A DNA stretch of 64,000 nt, taken from NCBI GenBank assembly GCA_038326325.1, contig JBBQJW010000003.1:124001-188000 (forward strand). The letters run 5' to 3'. The translations under genes and the position numbers were made by a program. This document shows positions 1 through 9,740 of this stretch, in pieces; within the stretch, counting starts at the first letter, position 1; each line of letters opens with the position of its first letter. Origin of the DNA: UBA10324 sp038326325. GTDB lineage: Bacteria > Bacteroidota > Bacteroidia > Chitinophagales > UBA10324. Under the pieces are notes generated by a model that made no database searches, was not told the origin of the DNA, and saw nothing but the letters and a program-made list of their open reading frames with translations.

Positions 1-302
1 AAATTCTCAGATTAATTTTTAAAACAAAAAAGGCATAGGTAACGATGCCATTATGTGAGGTAGCTTTCTTCTTAATTTTTAATAAATTTCTGTGAAGTAA
101 TAACGCGATATTTATCTGAAACGCGAATTATAAAAATTCGATTATCCAAAATATTTTCATTTTGTTTTTTTTATTTTAGTAAATAAAAATCTTCAATGCA
201 GTTAATGTATGCTTTTTTTTAATGAAGGGTTTGTGAATTCGTTCAGGTTTTAAATCAGCAATTCTTTTTGCTTCAATCAGTCGTTCTATCTTTACCGCGT
301 AA
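1..302. other. Intergenic left edge, no gene seen
   Basis: A+T-rich stretch with stop codons in all frames. The final 40 bases upstream of cca carry TTTG (267-270) and TATCTTTA (287-294), 16 bases apart, a poor match to the Bacteroidota -33/-7 promoter found elsewhere in this window. Nothing else is recognised. Confidence 0.5.
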
Positions 303-1751
303 ATGAAAATTTTCACTATAAAAGAATTTCCGGGTATCAATTTCTCTAAAGAGGAAAATGAAATTATTATTAAAGTAGCCCGTGCAGCTCAGGAGTTAAA
401 AGTGTCCGCATTTTTAATTGGCGGTTATGTGCGCGATAAAATTTTATCTCGCAATTGTAAGGACATGGATTTTATGTGCGTTGGAAATGGAATTGAATTC
501 GCTGAGCAGACAGCAACTTATTTTAAATCGAAACCTGCTGTAAATGTTTTTAAACATTTTGGCACTGCACAGTTTCGATTTCAGGATATTGATGTGGAAT
601 TTGTTGGTGCACGAAAAGAATCGTATTCTGAGAACTCACGCAATCCCGCTGTAGAATCAGGAACACTGGAAGATGATTTATCTCGACGGGATTTTACGAT
701 TAACACACTTGCCTTTGAATTATTGAATGAAGAAGAAGGAAGATTGGTGGATAGATTTTCGGGATTGAAAGATTTGGCGGCAGGAATTATTAAAACTCCT
801 CTTGACCCGAATATAACTTTCAGCGACGACCCGCTCCGAATGATGCGCGCAATTCGTTTCGCTTCACAATTGCAATTCCAGATTGAAGAAAAAACATTGC
901 AGGCGATATGCGATAATCGTGAGCGGATAAAAATTATTACTGCCGAGCGAATCACCGATGAGTTCAATAAAATTCTGTTATCGCTAAAGCCATCTGTTGG
1001 TTTAGACCTGCTTTATAAAACCGGACTGTTACAGATCATCTTTCCTGAGTTTGTTGCGCTTGCCGGTACCGAAATGAAGGAAGGAAAAGGACACAAGGAT
1101 AATTTTTATCACACATTGCAAGTGCTCGATAATGTTTGTGCGAAGAGCGATAACCTGTGGTTGCGTTGGGCAGCAGTGTTACATGACATTGCAAAACCTG
1201 TTACCAAAAGATTTGAAGCGGGAACCGGTTGGACTTTTCATGGACACGATGCCGTTGGCGCTCGAATGGTTTCAAAACTTTTTCGTCGTTTTAAACTTCC
1301 GCAAAATGAGAAGATGAAATTTGTCGAGAAGCTTGTGCTGTTACACCTGCGCCCGATTAGTTTATCGAAAGAGCAGGTGACTGATGCAGCTATTCGGCGA
1401 TTGATGTTTGATGCAGGAGAAGATATTGACGATTTAATGAAACTATGCGAAGCTGACATCACCAGTAAGAATGAAAAAAAAGTAATCCGCTTTTTACGCA
1501 ACTTTCAAATGGTGCGCATAAAAATGAAAGAAGTTGAAGAGAAAGACCATATCCGCAATTTTCAACCGCCTATTGATGGCGCTATAATTATGGAAGTGTT
1601 TGACCTGAAACCCGGCAGAGAGGTGGGCGAAATAAAGGATGCGATTCGTGAAGCAATATTGGATGGCAAACTCTCAAACAAATTTGACGAAGCATATCAA
1701 TTCATGATTGAAGAAGCAAAGAAGTTTAGGTTGACCCCGAAGAAGATTTAG
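303..1751 (+). CDS. cca: CCA tRNA nucleotidyltransferase / poly(A) polymerase family with HD domain
   Basis: Adds or repairs the 3' CCA end of tRNAs in the cytoplasm (family knowledge). The 482-residue protein has the class II nucleotidyltransferase head: the LIGGYVRD motif at about residues 38-45, catalytic DMD at 54-56, the RRDFTIN motif at 128-134 and DPLRMMRAIRFASQL at about 176-190 (RNA/ATP-binding helix region). An HD metal-dependent phosphohydrolase domain follows, with H294-D295 in the AVLHDIAKP motif. Length and order match the Bacteroidota CCA-adding enzymes that keep an HD domain. The ATG at 303 precedes the first conserved segment by about 35 residues. The gene carries three TGTTACA motifs, two of them in Leu-Leu-Gln/His codons. 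CCA-adding versus poly(A) specificity cannot be decided by eye; CCA addition is by far the likelier role. Confidence 0.93.
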   Translation: MKIFTIKEFPGINFSKEENEIIIKVARAAQELKVSAFLIGGYVRDKILSRNCKDMDFMCVGNGIEFAEQTATYFKSKPAVNVFKHFGTAQFRFQDIDVEFVGARKESYSENSRNPAVESGTLEDDLSRRDFTINTLAFELLNEEEGRLVDRFSGLKDLAAGIIKTPLDPNITFSDDPLRMMRAIRFASQLQFQIEEKTLQAICDNRERIKIITAERITDEFNKILLSLKPSVGLDLLYKTGLLQIIFPEFVALAGTEMKEGKGHKDNFYHTLQVLDNVCAKSDNLWLRWAAVLHDIAKPVTKRFEAGTGWTFHGHDAVGARMVSKLFRRFKLPQNEKMKFVEKLVLLHLRPISLSKEQVTDAAIRRLMFDAGEDIDDLMKLCEADITSKNEKKVIRFLRNFQMVRIKMKEVEEKDHIRNFQPPIDGAIIMEVFDLKPGREVGEIKDAIREAILDGKLSNKFDEAYQFMIEEAKKFRLTPKKI

Positions 1752-1814
1752 GGATTGAATGATTGTTTACTGAAAATTATTTTTGAGTTACATTGTGTCA
1801 TCAACAATCAAAAC

Positions 1815-2303
1815 ATGAAAAAAATATTCCTCTTCTCATTACTGATAGTGATTGGATGTAAAAGTTTTTGTCAGTCAGCAGAAAATCAGAAAACCATTTT
1901 CATTAATGATGTTCGCAAAAAAGGATTGATGCCATACGATACTATTACAAAAGGATATTTAACTGGTGATGTTGCAATCATCTGGGGCAGACAACTTGAT
2001 TTCAATAAAACCGACCCTAAGAACGAAAGGGATACTATTGATTCGTATCAGATTTGTTTTTACAAACCCGATTTAAATAATCATTTGAAAAAATACAGAA
2101 TGGGATGGACACAGAAGGAAGTTGCTTATGATCGAGCTACTTATTTCTGGAGTTCCGATACTACAGTAGTTATTACCTTAATTCAAAACGACCCTGAAAT
2201 AAAGCGAACTATAACACTTGTTCAGTTTCCACATCAGCCAACATGGTCAGCAGGAATTCTTAAGGATGACGAATTAAAAAAAGAGGAAGAAGAAAAAAAA
2301 TAA
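1815..2303 (+). CDS. Small secreted protein or lipoprotein, unknown function
   Basis: The open frame begins at 1755, but the ATG at 1815 is preferred because it starts a standard signal peptide (MKKIFLFSLLIVIGCKSFCQ). The segment VIGC fits a lipobox, so it may be a lipoprotein, but the SFCQ ending also fits signal peptidase I cleavage as usual in Bacteroidota; I cannot decide. The mature part of about 140 residues contains a W-G-R/DF pattern and ends in a run of Lys/Glu. No family is recognised. It lies 63 bases downstream of cca on the same strand and ends just before the convergent accC. Confidence 0.65.
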   Translation: MKKIFLFSLLIVIGCKSFCQSAENQKTIFINDVRKKGLMPYDTITKGYLTGDVAIIWGRQLDFNKTDPKNERDTIDSYQICFYKPDLNNHLKKYRMGWTQKEVAYDRATYFWSSDTTVVITLIQNDPEIKRTITLVQFPHQPTWSAGILKDDELKKEEEEKK

Positions 2304-2307
2304 GTAA

Positions 2308-3807
2308 TTATTCCGTCATCCGATTTTTTTTCCAATTAGAAAAATTATTTGAACTTCTTTTAAGTAGCGTTGAAGATTTGGCTGTAACAGTCTTGTCGTT
2401 TGAGAGAGATGCGGCAAATAATACTGCTATTATTTTTTCGTCATTACTGTAAGAATCAAGTTCAACATCAGCCGTAAAATTTTTTGCAATGAATGAAGTA
2501 TCAAAATTTCCACTCAAAAAATCGGGATGATTAATTACCCACTTGCCGAACGAAAGGGTAGTGCTTACTCCAGAAATTTTATATTCATCAATCGCCCGCG
2601 TCAATCTTTGAATGGCTTCGTTTCTATTGCTTCCGTAAGCAATCAATTTCGCAATCATCGGGTCGTAGTAAATCGGGATCTCTTGTCCTTCCTCCATTCC
2701 ATCATCCACACGAACACCTGCACCCTGCGGTCGAATATATCGTTCGAGTTTTCCGATGTCAGGTAAAAAATTATTCATCGGGTCTTCAGCGCATACGCGC
2801 AGCTCAATAGCGTGACAATGAATTTTTAAATCACTTTGAGTGAACGAAAGTTTTTCGCCCCGAGCAACTTTAATCTGTTCCTTCACTAAATCAATTCCTG
2901 TGATAAGCTCTGTTACAGGATGCTCCACCTGCAAACGCGTATTCATTTCTAAAAAATAATAATTCAGTTTATCATCAACTAAAAATTCAACGGTACCTGC
3001 ATTATAATAACCGCATGCTTTCGCAGCAGCTACTGCACTATTTCCCATTTGCTCGCGTAACTCAGCAGTGAGAATAGAACTTGGAGCTTCTTCCACTAAC
3101 TTCTGATGACGGCGCTGCACACTGCATTCTCGTTCGAACAAGTAAACAACATTGCCATGTGTGTCTCCAAGAATTTGTATTTCAATGTGTCGTGGTGAGG
3201 AAACATATTTTTCAATGAACACGGCACCATCACCAAACGAACTCACCGCTTCGCCAATCGCCATTTTCATTTGCTCTTCTAATTCCGATTCTTTATTCAC
3301 TACACGCATTCCTTTTCCACCACCGCCTGCACTAGCTTTAATAAGGATCGGGAAACCAATTTTTTTTGCGATAGCAATTGCTTCATCTTTATCTGTAACA
3401 GCCCCTTCAGTGCCGGGCACCATTGGTATATTATATTTCTTCGCAGTTTCTTTTGCAGCAAGTTTGCTGCCCATCATTCGCATCGAATCTGCTGATGGTC
3501 CAATGAAAATGAGTCCTGCATTTTTTACTTCATCAGCAAAATTTGCATTCTCACTCAGGAAACCATAACCAGGATGAATGGCTTCTGCGCCGGTTTTCTT
3601 TGCTGCTTCAATAATTTTTTCGCCACGCAAATAAGATTGATTGGAAGGAGAGGCGCCGATGTAAACTGCTTCATCAGCATAACGAACATGCAACGCATTT
3701 CTATCGGCATCAGAATAAACAGCAACAGTTTTTATTCCCATTTCTTTTGCGCTGCGCATTACACGCAGTGCAATTTCTCCGCGATTGGCTATAAGGATTT
3801 TTTTCAT
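2308..3807 (-). CDS. accC: Biotin carboxylase subunit of an acyl-CoA/acetyl-CoA carboxylase
   Basis: ATP-dependent carboxylation of biotin on a carrier protein, the first half-reaction of acetyl-CoA or propionyl-CoA carboxylase. The 499-residue protein starts with the typical KKILIANRGEIALRV, has the ATP-grasp glycine-rich loop GGGGKGMRV at about 161-169, the EMNTRLQVEHPVTE catalytic segment at about 287-300 and the biotin carboxylase C-terminal region (RVCAEDP...FLPDIGKL). A tail of about 50 residues beyond the usual 450-residue AccC core is Ser/Lys-rich and resembles that of acyl-CoA (propionyl-CoA) carboxylase subunits in Bacteroidota. No biotin carrier or carboxyltransferase gene is adjacent, so the acyl substrate is open. 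Convergent with the preceding gene. Confidence 0.93.
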   Translation of the reverse strand: MKKILIANRGEIALRVMRSAKEMGIKTVAVYSDADRNALHVRYADEAVYIGASPSNQSYLRGEKIIEAAKKTGAEAIHPGYGFLSENANFADEVKNAGLIFIGPSADSMRMMGSKLAAKETAKKYNIPMVPGTEGAVTDKDEAIAIAKKIGFPILIKASAGGGGKGMRVVNKESELEEQMKMAIGEAVSSFGDGAVFIEKYVSSPRHIEIQILGDTHGNVVYLFERECSVQRRHQKLVEEAPSSILTAELREQMGNSAVAAAKACGYYNAGTVEFLVDDKLNYYFLEMNTRLQVEHPVTELITGIDLVKEQIKVARGEKLSFTQSDLKIHCHAIELRVCAEDPMNNFLPDIGKLERYIRPQGAGVRVDDGMEEGQEIPIYYDPMIAKLIAYGSNRNEAIQRLTRAIDEYKISGVSTTLSFGKWVINHPDFLSGNFDTSFIAKNFTADVELDSYSNDEKIIAVLFAASLSNDKTVTAKSSTLLKRSSNNFSNWKKNRMTE

Positions 3808-3959
3808 TGAAGTAGTTAGGGTGGCGAAATATAGATTGATTTTATAATTCTAAATGTGAAAACAAATCAGTTGATGTAACACCTGTTCATTAAAAAAATA
3901 AAATTTTCTGTTACAGTTTAAATATTTCTGTTTACATTTAGCACATAAACTTTTTAAAC

Positions 3960-4160
3960 ATGAATACAAAACAAATGTTCCGTCAGGTTTGCTCCGAAAA
4001 AAACTGGATGCAGATTAAGCCATCTCTTCGTACACAACATCGTATGAGTCGTTCGCGCTTTAAAAGTGGTAAAGACATTTCTGAAGAAAAGATGGCTGCC
4101 ATTTTAAAGAAGTTAGGATACAAAATGGACGACAAAGGAAAGTGGGCTAAGAAAAAATAA
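3960..4160 (+). CDS. Small basic protein, unknown function
   Basis: A 66-residue, strongly basic protein with the pattern SRSRFKSGKDISEEKMAAILKKLGYK, then a Lys/Trp tail. The segment looks like a helical DNA- or RNA-binding unit, but I do not recognise a family. It is followed immediately by a strong rho-independent terminator, which argues that it is a real transcript. Two TGTWACA motifs (around 3875 and 3909) lie in the 150-base gap upstream. The ATG at 3960 is the only sensible start. Confidence 0.7.
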   Translation: MNTKQMFRQVCSEKNWMQIKPSLRTQHRMSRSRFKSGKDISEEKMAAILKKLGYKMDDKGKWAKKK

Positions 4161-4181
4161 AATAGAATATTTAAAAATTTG

Positions 4182-4220
4182 CTCCGGTTAGAAACTAAAA
4201 ATTTTAACCGGAGTTTTTTT
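4182..4220 (+). terminator. Rho-independent terminator of the small basic protein gene
   Basis: A 9-bp stem CTCCGGTTA (4182-4190) / TAACCGGAG (4205-4213) is followed by a run of nine T. It ends the 3960-4160 gene and lies just beyond the end of the convergent TonB-domain gene. Confidence 0.9.
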
Positions 4221-4224
4221 TTGC

Positions 4225-4989
4225 CTAAAATTTTACAGGAAGATTATATCGAACCAATACTGGTTTACCACTTTGCTTTCCGGGATTCCATGCAGGCATA
4301 TTGCGTACAACTCTTAAAGCTTCAGCATCGCAGGCAGCACCAATTCCTTTTTTTACATAGGGAAAAAGAATAGTTCCTTTTGTACTTACAATAAAATTCA
4401 CAATCACAGTTCCATGTTCTTTTGCTGTAACTGGATACTTAATATTTGATTGTAAGTATGCAAGCAATTTATCTATGCCCCCTTTGTATTCGGGCATTTG
4501 TTCGACCATCATCATTGCGCCTGAATTGTTCGACATTGTTTTGTCGTCCTGTTTCACTGCAAAAATTTTATGATACTCGGCTTTTTTTAGAGTATCATTT
4601 TCAACAACCATAGTGCCGTGACATTTACTATCCAATAATTTAAAGGCTGCTGTATCACCCAAAGCAAGTAATGCGCTCCAATCCTTACACGCATTCGATT
4701 CGTCTTTCATTTGCCATTGCGAAACACCACGATTAAAATAAGCGGAAGTATTGCCCGCATCTTTTTTTATTTCAGTATTATAGTACTGAGTTGCCTCCAT
4801 AAATTTTGAATCTTTAATCAAACTCATTCCTTGATCATTCGGTCCTGATAAAATATCGTCATTCATAATATCATTAATAACGGAATCTGTTTTTGAAATT
4901 TTCTGAGAATAAGTTTTACTGCTGTAGAAAATGGCTAGTAAGAAAATAAAACTAAGTGTTACAATACTGTTTGAAGAAAATAATTTCAT
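4225..4989 (-). CDS. TPR-containing protein with TonB C-terminal domain
   Basis: The open frame could start at 5043, but the ATG at 4989 begins a signal peptide (MKLFSSNSIV..., ending near TYSQ), so it is chosen. The middle (SKFMEATQYYNTEIKKDAGNTSAYFNRGVSQWQ) is a tetratricopeptide-like unit. The last about 85 residues (YLQSNIKYPVTAKEHG...VIVNFIVSTKGTI...VVRNMPAWNPGKQSGKPV) are a TonB C-terminal domain, which in Bacteroidota often occurs in periplasmic proteins other than the true energy-transducing TonB. There is no long Pro-rich spacer and no TonB-type membrane anchor, so direct energy transfer to outer-membrane receptors is doubtful; a periplasmic protein-protein contact role is inferred. 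Confidence 0.82.
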   Translation of the reverse strand: MKLFSSNSIVTLSFIFLLAIFYSSKTYSQKISKTDSVINDIMNDDILSGPNDQGMSLIKDSKFMEATQYYNTEIKKDAGNTSAYFNRGVSQWQMKDESNACKDWSALLALGDTAAFKLLDSKCHGTMVVENDTLKKAEYHKIFAVKQDDKTMSNNSGAMMMVEQMPEYKGGIDKLLAYLQSNIKYPVTAKEHGTVIVNFIVSTKGTILFPYVKKGIGAACDAEALRVVRNMPAWNPGKQSGKPVLVRYNLPVKF

Positions 4990-5108
4990 GTGTTTGATTT
5001 TAAAAAGCGAAAAATAATAATTGTTCGGTGCAATGTTCAGCATTTCTTGGTTGAATAGATTTATGAATCCTGAATTTGTTTTGATGAATTACTTTTGAAT
5101 AAAAAATT

Positions 5109-5312
5109 ATGGAAACAAATAAAGCAACTCAATTTCTTACGAATAAGATTATTCAGAATTACTGCGTAACAATGGCAATGCTCGATGATTATGCAAGGCA
5201 AACTGCTGAGCACACCCGCGAACATCCTGAGAGTATTAAGAAACGAATTATACTTTCCGGCGAAAAAATTAGAATAAAACTGCTCGAAGAACTTGCTGCT
5301 TTGCAACCATAA
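5109..5312 (+). CDS. Small protein, unknown function
   Basis: A 67-residue predicted helical protein, charged, with no signal peptide and no recognised family. An opposing frame of 81 residues covers the same DNA on the minus strand; the plus frame is preferred because a Bacteroidota -7 box (TACTTTTG, 5090-5097) stands 11 bases before its ATG and its composition (Lys/Glu/Leu-rich) is more protein-like. It stands alone between the divergent TonB-domain gene and the large secreted protein. Confidence 0.5.
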   Translation: METNKATQFLTNKIIQNYCVTMAMLDDYARQTAEHTREHPESIKKRIILSGEKIRIKLLEELAALQP

Positions 5313-5592
5313 TCTTTAATGGTTATTTATTTTGACTCCGTAATATTATTAACCCAGAATTTTTAAAATGTAGGATGTTTTTCCGATTGTTATTTTACTT
5401 TCAATTGAGTTCTTATTTTGATATAGAATTGATGACGAATATCAGTTGAAAAATAGTTAGGAGAATAGGAGGAAATTATTTCTTCCTTAATTATATGACG
5501 AAGTAAGAAATATTGAATTCAAAATTGAATTTTAATTTTTTACTCATTTACATTTACATCGAAATAAAATTCACCTCCGAAAAGACAAAGCC

Positions 5593-8340
5593 ATGGGATC
5601 GAAAATAAAATCACTTAGCAAGGAAATTGCAATGACAATTCTCATAGCAATTATGGTTTCTGTTTTTGCTATTGAATCAAAGGCGCAATGTGTTTTGGTT
5701 GGGAACATTAGCATTGATACAACACTTGCTTCAAGCGGAATTGTGGTATTGAATGGTTCTGCATCAAATGGTACTCCGCCTTACAATTATTATTGGTATA
5801 TACCAAATGGAAATCCATCTTCATCAAATACTCAAATTACAACCGTTCAATATAATTATCCAAGTATAAATCTTGTTTGCCTTACTGTAACAGATGCAAA
5901 TGGATGTTACGATTCGTTATGTACCTCATTTACAATTGGGGGCAATATTTCCTGCTCAGGTTTCGGATTCGGAATTACTGAAACACAGACTTCACAAAAC
6001 ACCTGGAATTTTTCTGCTCCGGCGGGTGGCGGTGTTCAACCATACACTTACGCATGGACTGTGAATGGAGGAGTTTCAACTTGCGGTTATAATCAAATGA
6101 TGTGTTGCGCTTCGTTTCCTTCAGCTGGAACATATACAGTTTGCTGTACCGTAACAGATGCGGTCGGGTGCAGTGTTTATAACTGTCACACTGTAGTTGT
6201 TGGAAACGCAGGGAGTTGCATTGCAAATTTCTATGACTATTCTGTTGGCGATTCAGTTTATTTTACCAATTGGTCAACTGCTTCCGGCACTGCTCAATAC
6301 ACTTGGGACTTTGGTGATGGAACATCTTCAAATCAATGGACTTCATTTGGTCATCATTATCCTGTTTCAGGAAATTATACCGTGTGCCTTTATCTCAGTG
6401 ATACATTTAATAATTGTGCCGATACATTTTGTCAGTCAGTTTATAGCTGTGGATTGAATGCCGATTTTACTTATACGCTAAATGGAAATGTGGTGAGTTT
6501 TCAAAATATCTCTACCGGACCTTACAATTCTTTGCAATGGTATTATTACGGCTCACCTATTTCAACAAACCCGAATCTGGTTTATTATTTCCCTGTATCG
6601 GGAACTTATCCTGTTTCACTTTATGTGACAGATTCCAGCGGTTATTGTTTTGACAGTGTTACACAATGGATTCAGATTAATACTCCGATTAATGATACTC
6701 TTTCAGGTCATGTATTTAACGATGTAAATGGAAATGGAATACAGGATGCAGGTGAATCACCTTTATCCAACGAAGCAATTTCAATCAGTGGAGTTTGGGT
6801 TTATACTGATACAAATGGTGATTGGATTCTTTATGTTGCTGATGGAACATGGACTGCAACTTTAAATGTGATAAGTCAATGGACTCAAACTTTTCCTATA
6901 AGCCCAAGTTTTTATACTGTAACAGTTTCAAGTGGAATGAATTTAACGGGTCTTGATTTTGGTTTGCAAAGCAACCTTGTTACTGTTTGCGGCTTCGTAT
7001 ATAATGATGCGAATAATAATGGAGTGATGGATGCGGGCGAAACAGTGTATGGCAATCAATGGGTAAACATTGGAAATTACTGGGCAACTACTAACGCAAA
7101 TGGATATTACTCTCAAACTGTTCCTGCGGGAATTTATACTGTTGGTATATATTCTTATCCGAACGGAGGAACAATTACACAGCCTTTGTCCGGTTCTTAT
7201 TCTGTCGCCGCTACCACCATTGGACAGGTTTATTGCGGAAATAATTTTGGATTCTACAGCTCGCCAAATCAAAACCTGATTGTTTATTTATCGCCTTACA
7301 CGACTGTCGCGCCTGGTTTCCCCGCCTGGTATGATGTGTCGTATTATAATGCGGGAACAGTGCCTGTGAATGCAACTGTTATTCTGAATTACGATCCGCA
7401 ACTTGATTACGCGACATCTACATACCCGACTCCTGACAATATTGATTTGACAAATCATATTCTTACCTGGAATGTTGGAGTGGTAAATCCGGGTGGTTAC
7501 GGATGGATGTGGGTTGATTTTACTTGTCCTGCAAGTGTAACATTAGGATCAAATATTTTTAACACCGCTATCATTCAGCCAATCGCCGGCGATAACTATC
7601 CTTTAAATAATATTGATACTTCTCATCAAGTTGTTCAGGCAAGTTGGGACCCGAATGAAAAAGAAGTTTCGCCGCATGGTGTTGGTGTGCAGGGATTAAT
7701 TCATGCAAACACAAAACTGAATTACACTATTCACTTCCAGAATACAGGAACTGCACCTGCAGTAAATGTTGAAGTTGTCGATACACTTTCACCTTTACTC
7801 GATTGGGAAAGTTTGACTATTCTTTCTCATTCTCATCCAATGGTCGCTTCGTTTGATCAGAACACCGGCGTATTGCGATGCTACTTTAACAACATCATGT
7901 TGCCTGATAGTGGTTCCGACAATATCGGTAGCATGGGCAATGTTGAGTTCAGTATTAATCCAGTAACAGGAATAGCTGATGGAGCAGTCATAAATAATTT
8001 TGGAGACATTTATTTCGATTTTAATGCGCCTGTTCGAACCGCAACAACTGTAAACACAATTGATTACAACTTATCTGTTTCAGATAATAAAATTGAAAAC
8101 ACAATTCGACTTTATCCGAATCCCGCCTCTGAAACAGCATACCTAAGTGTAACAGGAAATGAGTCAGGAAAATATGAAGTAAGTATTACCAATTTACTCG
8201 GACAAGAAGTTAAATCGGTTTCCGGTAAATTCAATCAGATGATGCTTATTGATTTAAGTAAAATGGAGAAGGGAATTTATTTCCTTAACATTATAAGCGA
8301 TAACGAAACTGTAACAGTTCAAAAATTAATAGTTCGATAA
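5593..8340 (+). CDS. Large T9SS-secreted protein with PKD and SdrD-like domains
   Basis: A 915-residue secreted protein. After an N-terminal signal peptide (about residues 1-31, ending ESKAQ) come PKD-type immunoglobulin-like domains (for example QYTWDFGDGTSS...HHYPVSGNYTVCLYL), then two SdrD/Cna-B-like units (GHVFNDVNGNGIQDAGE and CGFVYNDANNNGVMDAGE, Asp/Asn-rich and probably calcium-binding), a DUF11/DUF7619-like region (DPNEKEVSPHG...LNYTIHFQNTGTAPAVNVEVVDTL) and a type A T9SS sorting domain (IRLYPNPASE...GIYFLNIISDNETVTVQKLIVR). Many Cys residues in the PKD part suggest disulfides outside the cell. The 280 bases upstream hold no other gene. Inferred role: cell-surface or released adhesin-like protein; the ligand is unknown. 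Confidence 0.88.
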   Translation: MGSKIKSLSKEIAMTILIAIMVSVFAIESKAQCVLVGNISIDTTLASSGIVVLNGSASNGTPPYNYYWYIPNGNPSSSNTQITTVQYNYPSINLVCLTVTDANGCYDSLCTSFTIGGNISCSGFGFGITETQTSQNTWNFSAPAGGGVQPYTYAWTVNGGVSTCGYNQMMCCASFPSAGTYTVCCTVTDAVGCSVYNCHTVVVGNAGSCIANFYDYSVGDSVYFTNWSTASGTAQYTWDFGDGTSSNQWTSFGHHYPVSGNYTVCLYLSDTFNNCADTFCQSVYSCGLNADFTYTLNGNVVSFQNISTGPYNSLQWYYYGSPISTNPNLVYYFPVSGTYPVSLYVTDSSGYCFDSVTQWIQINTPINDTLSGHVFNDVNGNGIQDAGESPLSNEAISISGVWVYTDTNGDWILYVADGTWTATLNVISQWTQTFPISPSFYTVTVSSGMNLTGLDFGLQSNLVTVCGFVYNDANNNGVMDAGETVYGNQWVNIGNYWATTNANGYYSQTVPAGIYTVGIYSYPNGGTITQPLSGSYSVAATTIGQVYCGNNFGFYSSPNQNLIVYLSPYTTVAPGFPAWYDVSYYNAGTVPVNATVILNYDPQLDYATSTYPTPDNIDLTNHILTWNVGVVNPGGYGWMWVDFTCPASVTLGSNIFNTAIIQPIAGDNYPLNNIDTSHQVVQASWDPNEKEVSPHGVGVQGLIHANTKLNYTIHFQNTGTAPAVNVEVVDTLSPLLDWESLTILSHSHPMVASFDQNTGVLRCYFNNIMLPDSGSDNIGSMGNVEFSINPVTGIADGAVINNFGDIYFDFNAPVRTATTVNTIDYNLSVSDNKIENTIRLYPNPASETAYLSVTGNESGKYEVSITNLLGQEVKSVSGKFNQMMLIDLSKMEKGIYFLNIISDNETVTVQKLIVR

Positions 8341-8353
8341 GTGGTTTAATTGG

Positions 8354-8403
8354 TTCCTTGGTTTAAGGAAGACCCTGCTGACTTAATTGTTTGTGGGGTT
8401 TTC
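8354..8403 (+). terminator. Weak hairpins between convergent genes
   Basis: TTCCTT (8354-8359) can pair with AAGGAA (8365-8370), and AAGACCC (8369-8375) with the later GGGTTTT using one G-U pair, the latter followed by CTTTTT. This is the only terminator candidate between the T9SS protein gene and the convergent aspartate kinase gene. Confidence 0.35.
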
Positions 8404-8406
8404 TTT

Positions 8407-9678
8407 TTAATTTCCTTCTACAGTTTTCACAACCATCTGAATGGTTTGTCGTGTCTTCTGTTCCAATAATATTTTTCTGTTGGAAGTTTGTCGTCGCACG
8501 ACTTCGTCGTTGTAATGACGAATGGTCAGTAATTCCAACCCGTCGTTTGTAAGCACTTTGTATTTTTTTGATAACTCTTCGATGAATGGATTAATTCGCT
8601 CCGGAACATGATCGGCGCAAAACGAAAAACTGATCGCCGCGTTTTGCATCATGTTAAAATGAATCCGATGCTTCACCATCAAACTGAAAACGCTTTCCAG
8701 ATTTTCTTCATCCATAAATGAAAAATCTTTGGGCGAAACGGAAACCAGAATCTGTTCAGGTTTTAAAACCAAAACTGGAATTAAATTTTCAACTGTAACA
8801 GTTTCGTTAATAACAGTTCCTTTTAACTCAGGAGATAAAAATGATTTTACAAAAAGTGGAATATTTTTGTTCTGTAATGGTTTCATGGTTTTTGGGTGAA
8901 TAACCGTAGCACCATAAAACGACATTTCAATTGCTTCTTTATAAGATAACTCTTCAATTTTTTTTGTGTCGGCGAAATATCTCGGATCTGAATTTAAAAC
9001 TCCGGGCACATCTTTCCAGATTGTAACACTTTCAGCAGCGAGGCAATAGGCGAGGACTGAAGCCGAGTAATCAGACCCTTCGCGACCAAGAGTTGTGGTG
9101 AAATTTTCAGTGGTCCCCCCAATGAATCCCTGAGTAAGCACCCATCCGTTTTTTAATAGCGTTGGAATTATTTCGTTGATATTTATTTCTGTTACACTCC
9201 AATCTATTTTTCCTTCACGATAAGTGTTATCTGTTCTAATAAAATCCCTTGCATCCTTCCACTGAATATTTATTCCAGTTTCATTCAGAAATGCCGAGAG
9301 CATTTTTGTACTGGCCATTTCGCCAATAGAAACAATCTGATCATAAACAAAATCATACGAAGCAGATGGTTCATCTTCCAATATCCATTCTATTTCAATA
9401 AATGTGTTGTTGAGCAAATCAAAAGCAGAATGATTTTCGGGAAGGAGGGAAGCAAGAATTTCAAAATGATGAGTACGAAGTTTTGCAAGTAAACCAAAAG
9501 CTTCTCCTGTTTTTTTGAAGTAAGCATTTGTAATTTGTTCAAGCGCATTGGTTGTTTTTCCCAATGCCGAAACAATTAAAACCAAATCATCTTGCTTATA
9601 TAAATCCAGAATCCGTTTTACATTTCTGAAACCATCTCCATCTTTTATTGATGCGCCACCGAATTTAAAAATCTTCAT
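8407..9678 (-). CDS. lysC: Aspartate kinase
   Basis: Phosphorylates L-aspartate, the committed step to lysine, threonine and methionine. The 423-residue protein begins with the kinase signature FKFGGASIKD and shows LVLIVSALGKTTNALE, the TTTLGREGSDYSA loop and DVPGVLNSDPR, all standard for the amino-acid kinase fold. The C-terminal about 130 residues form ACT-like regulatory domains (PVLVLKPEQILVSVSPKDFSFMDEENL...). No homoserine dehydrogenase domain is fused and no neighbouring pathway gene is present. The C-terminal tail VVRRQTSNRKILLEQKTRQTI is charged and longer than the minimal ACT pair. The symbol lysC is by analogy; which end-product inhibits it cannot be read here. Confidence 0.93.
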   Translation of the reverse strand: MKIFKFGGASIKDGDGFRNVKRILDLYKQDDLVLIVSALGKTTNALEQITNAYFKKTGEAFGLLAKLRTHHFEILASLLPENHSAFDLLNNTFIEIEWILEDEPSASYDFVYDQIVSIGEMASTKMLSAFLNETGINIQWKDARDFIRTDNTYREGKIDWSVTEININEIIPTLLKNGWVLTQGFIGGTTENFTTTLGREGSDYSASVLAYCLAAESVTIWKDVPGVLNSDPRYFADTKKIEELSYKEAIEMSFYGATVIHPKTMKPLQNKNIPLFVKSFLSPELKGTVINETVTVENLIPVLVLKPEQILVSVSPKDFSFMDEENLESVFSLMVKHRIHFNMMQNAAISFSFCADHVPERINPFIEELSKKYKVLTNDGLELLTIRHYNDEVVRRQTSNRKILLEQKTRQTIQMVVKTVEGN

Positions 9679-9740
9679 TGCTGATTTTAATTGAGTGCGA
9701 AATTATATTGATAAATCATTTTCAGTTTCTTTCTTTTCAT

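Noticed and set aside
32..50. GGCAT/ATGCC hairpin at the left edge
   Set aside because: Only five base pairs, and no T-run in the direction of any known gene.
581..967. Antisense frame in cca
   Set aside because: Mirror of conserved cca codons; no independent evidence.
5061..5306. 81-residue minus-strand frame
   Set aside because: Shadow of the 5109-5312 gene; odd composition, rich in Phe/Asn/Ser, with no promoter on that strand.
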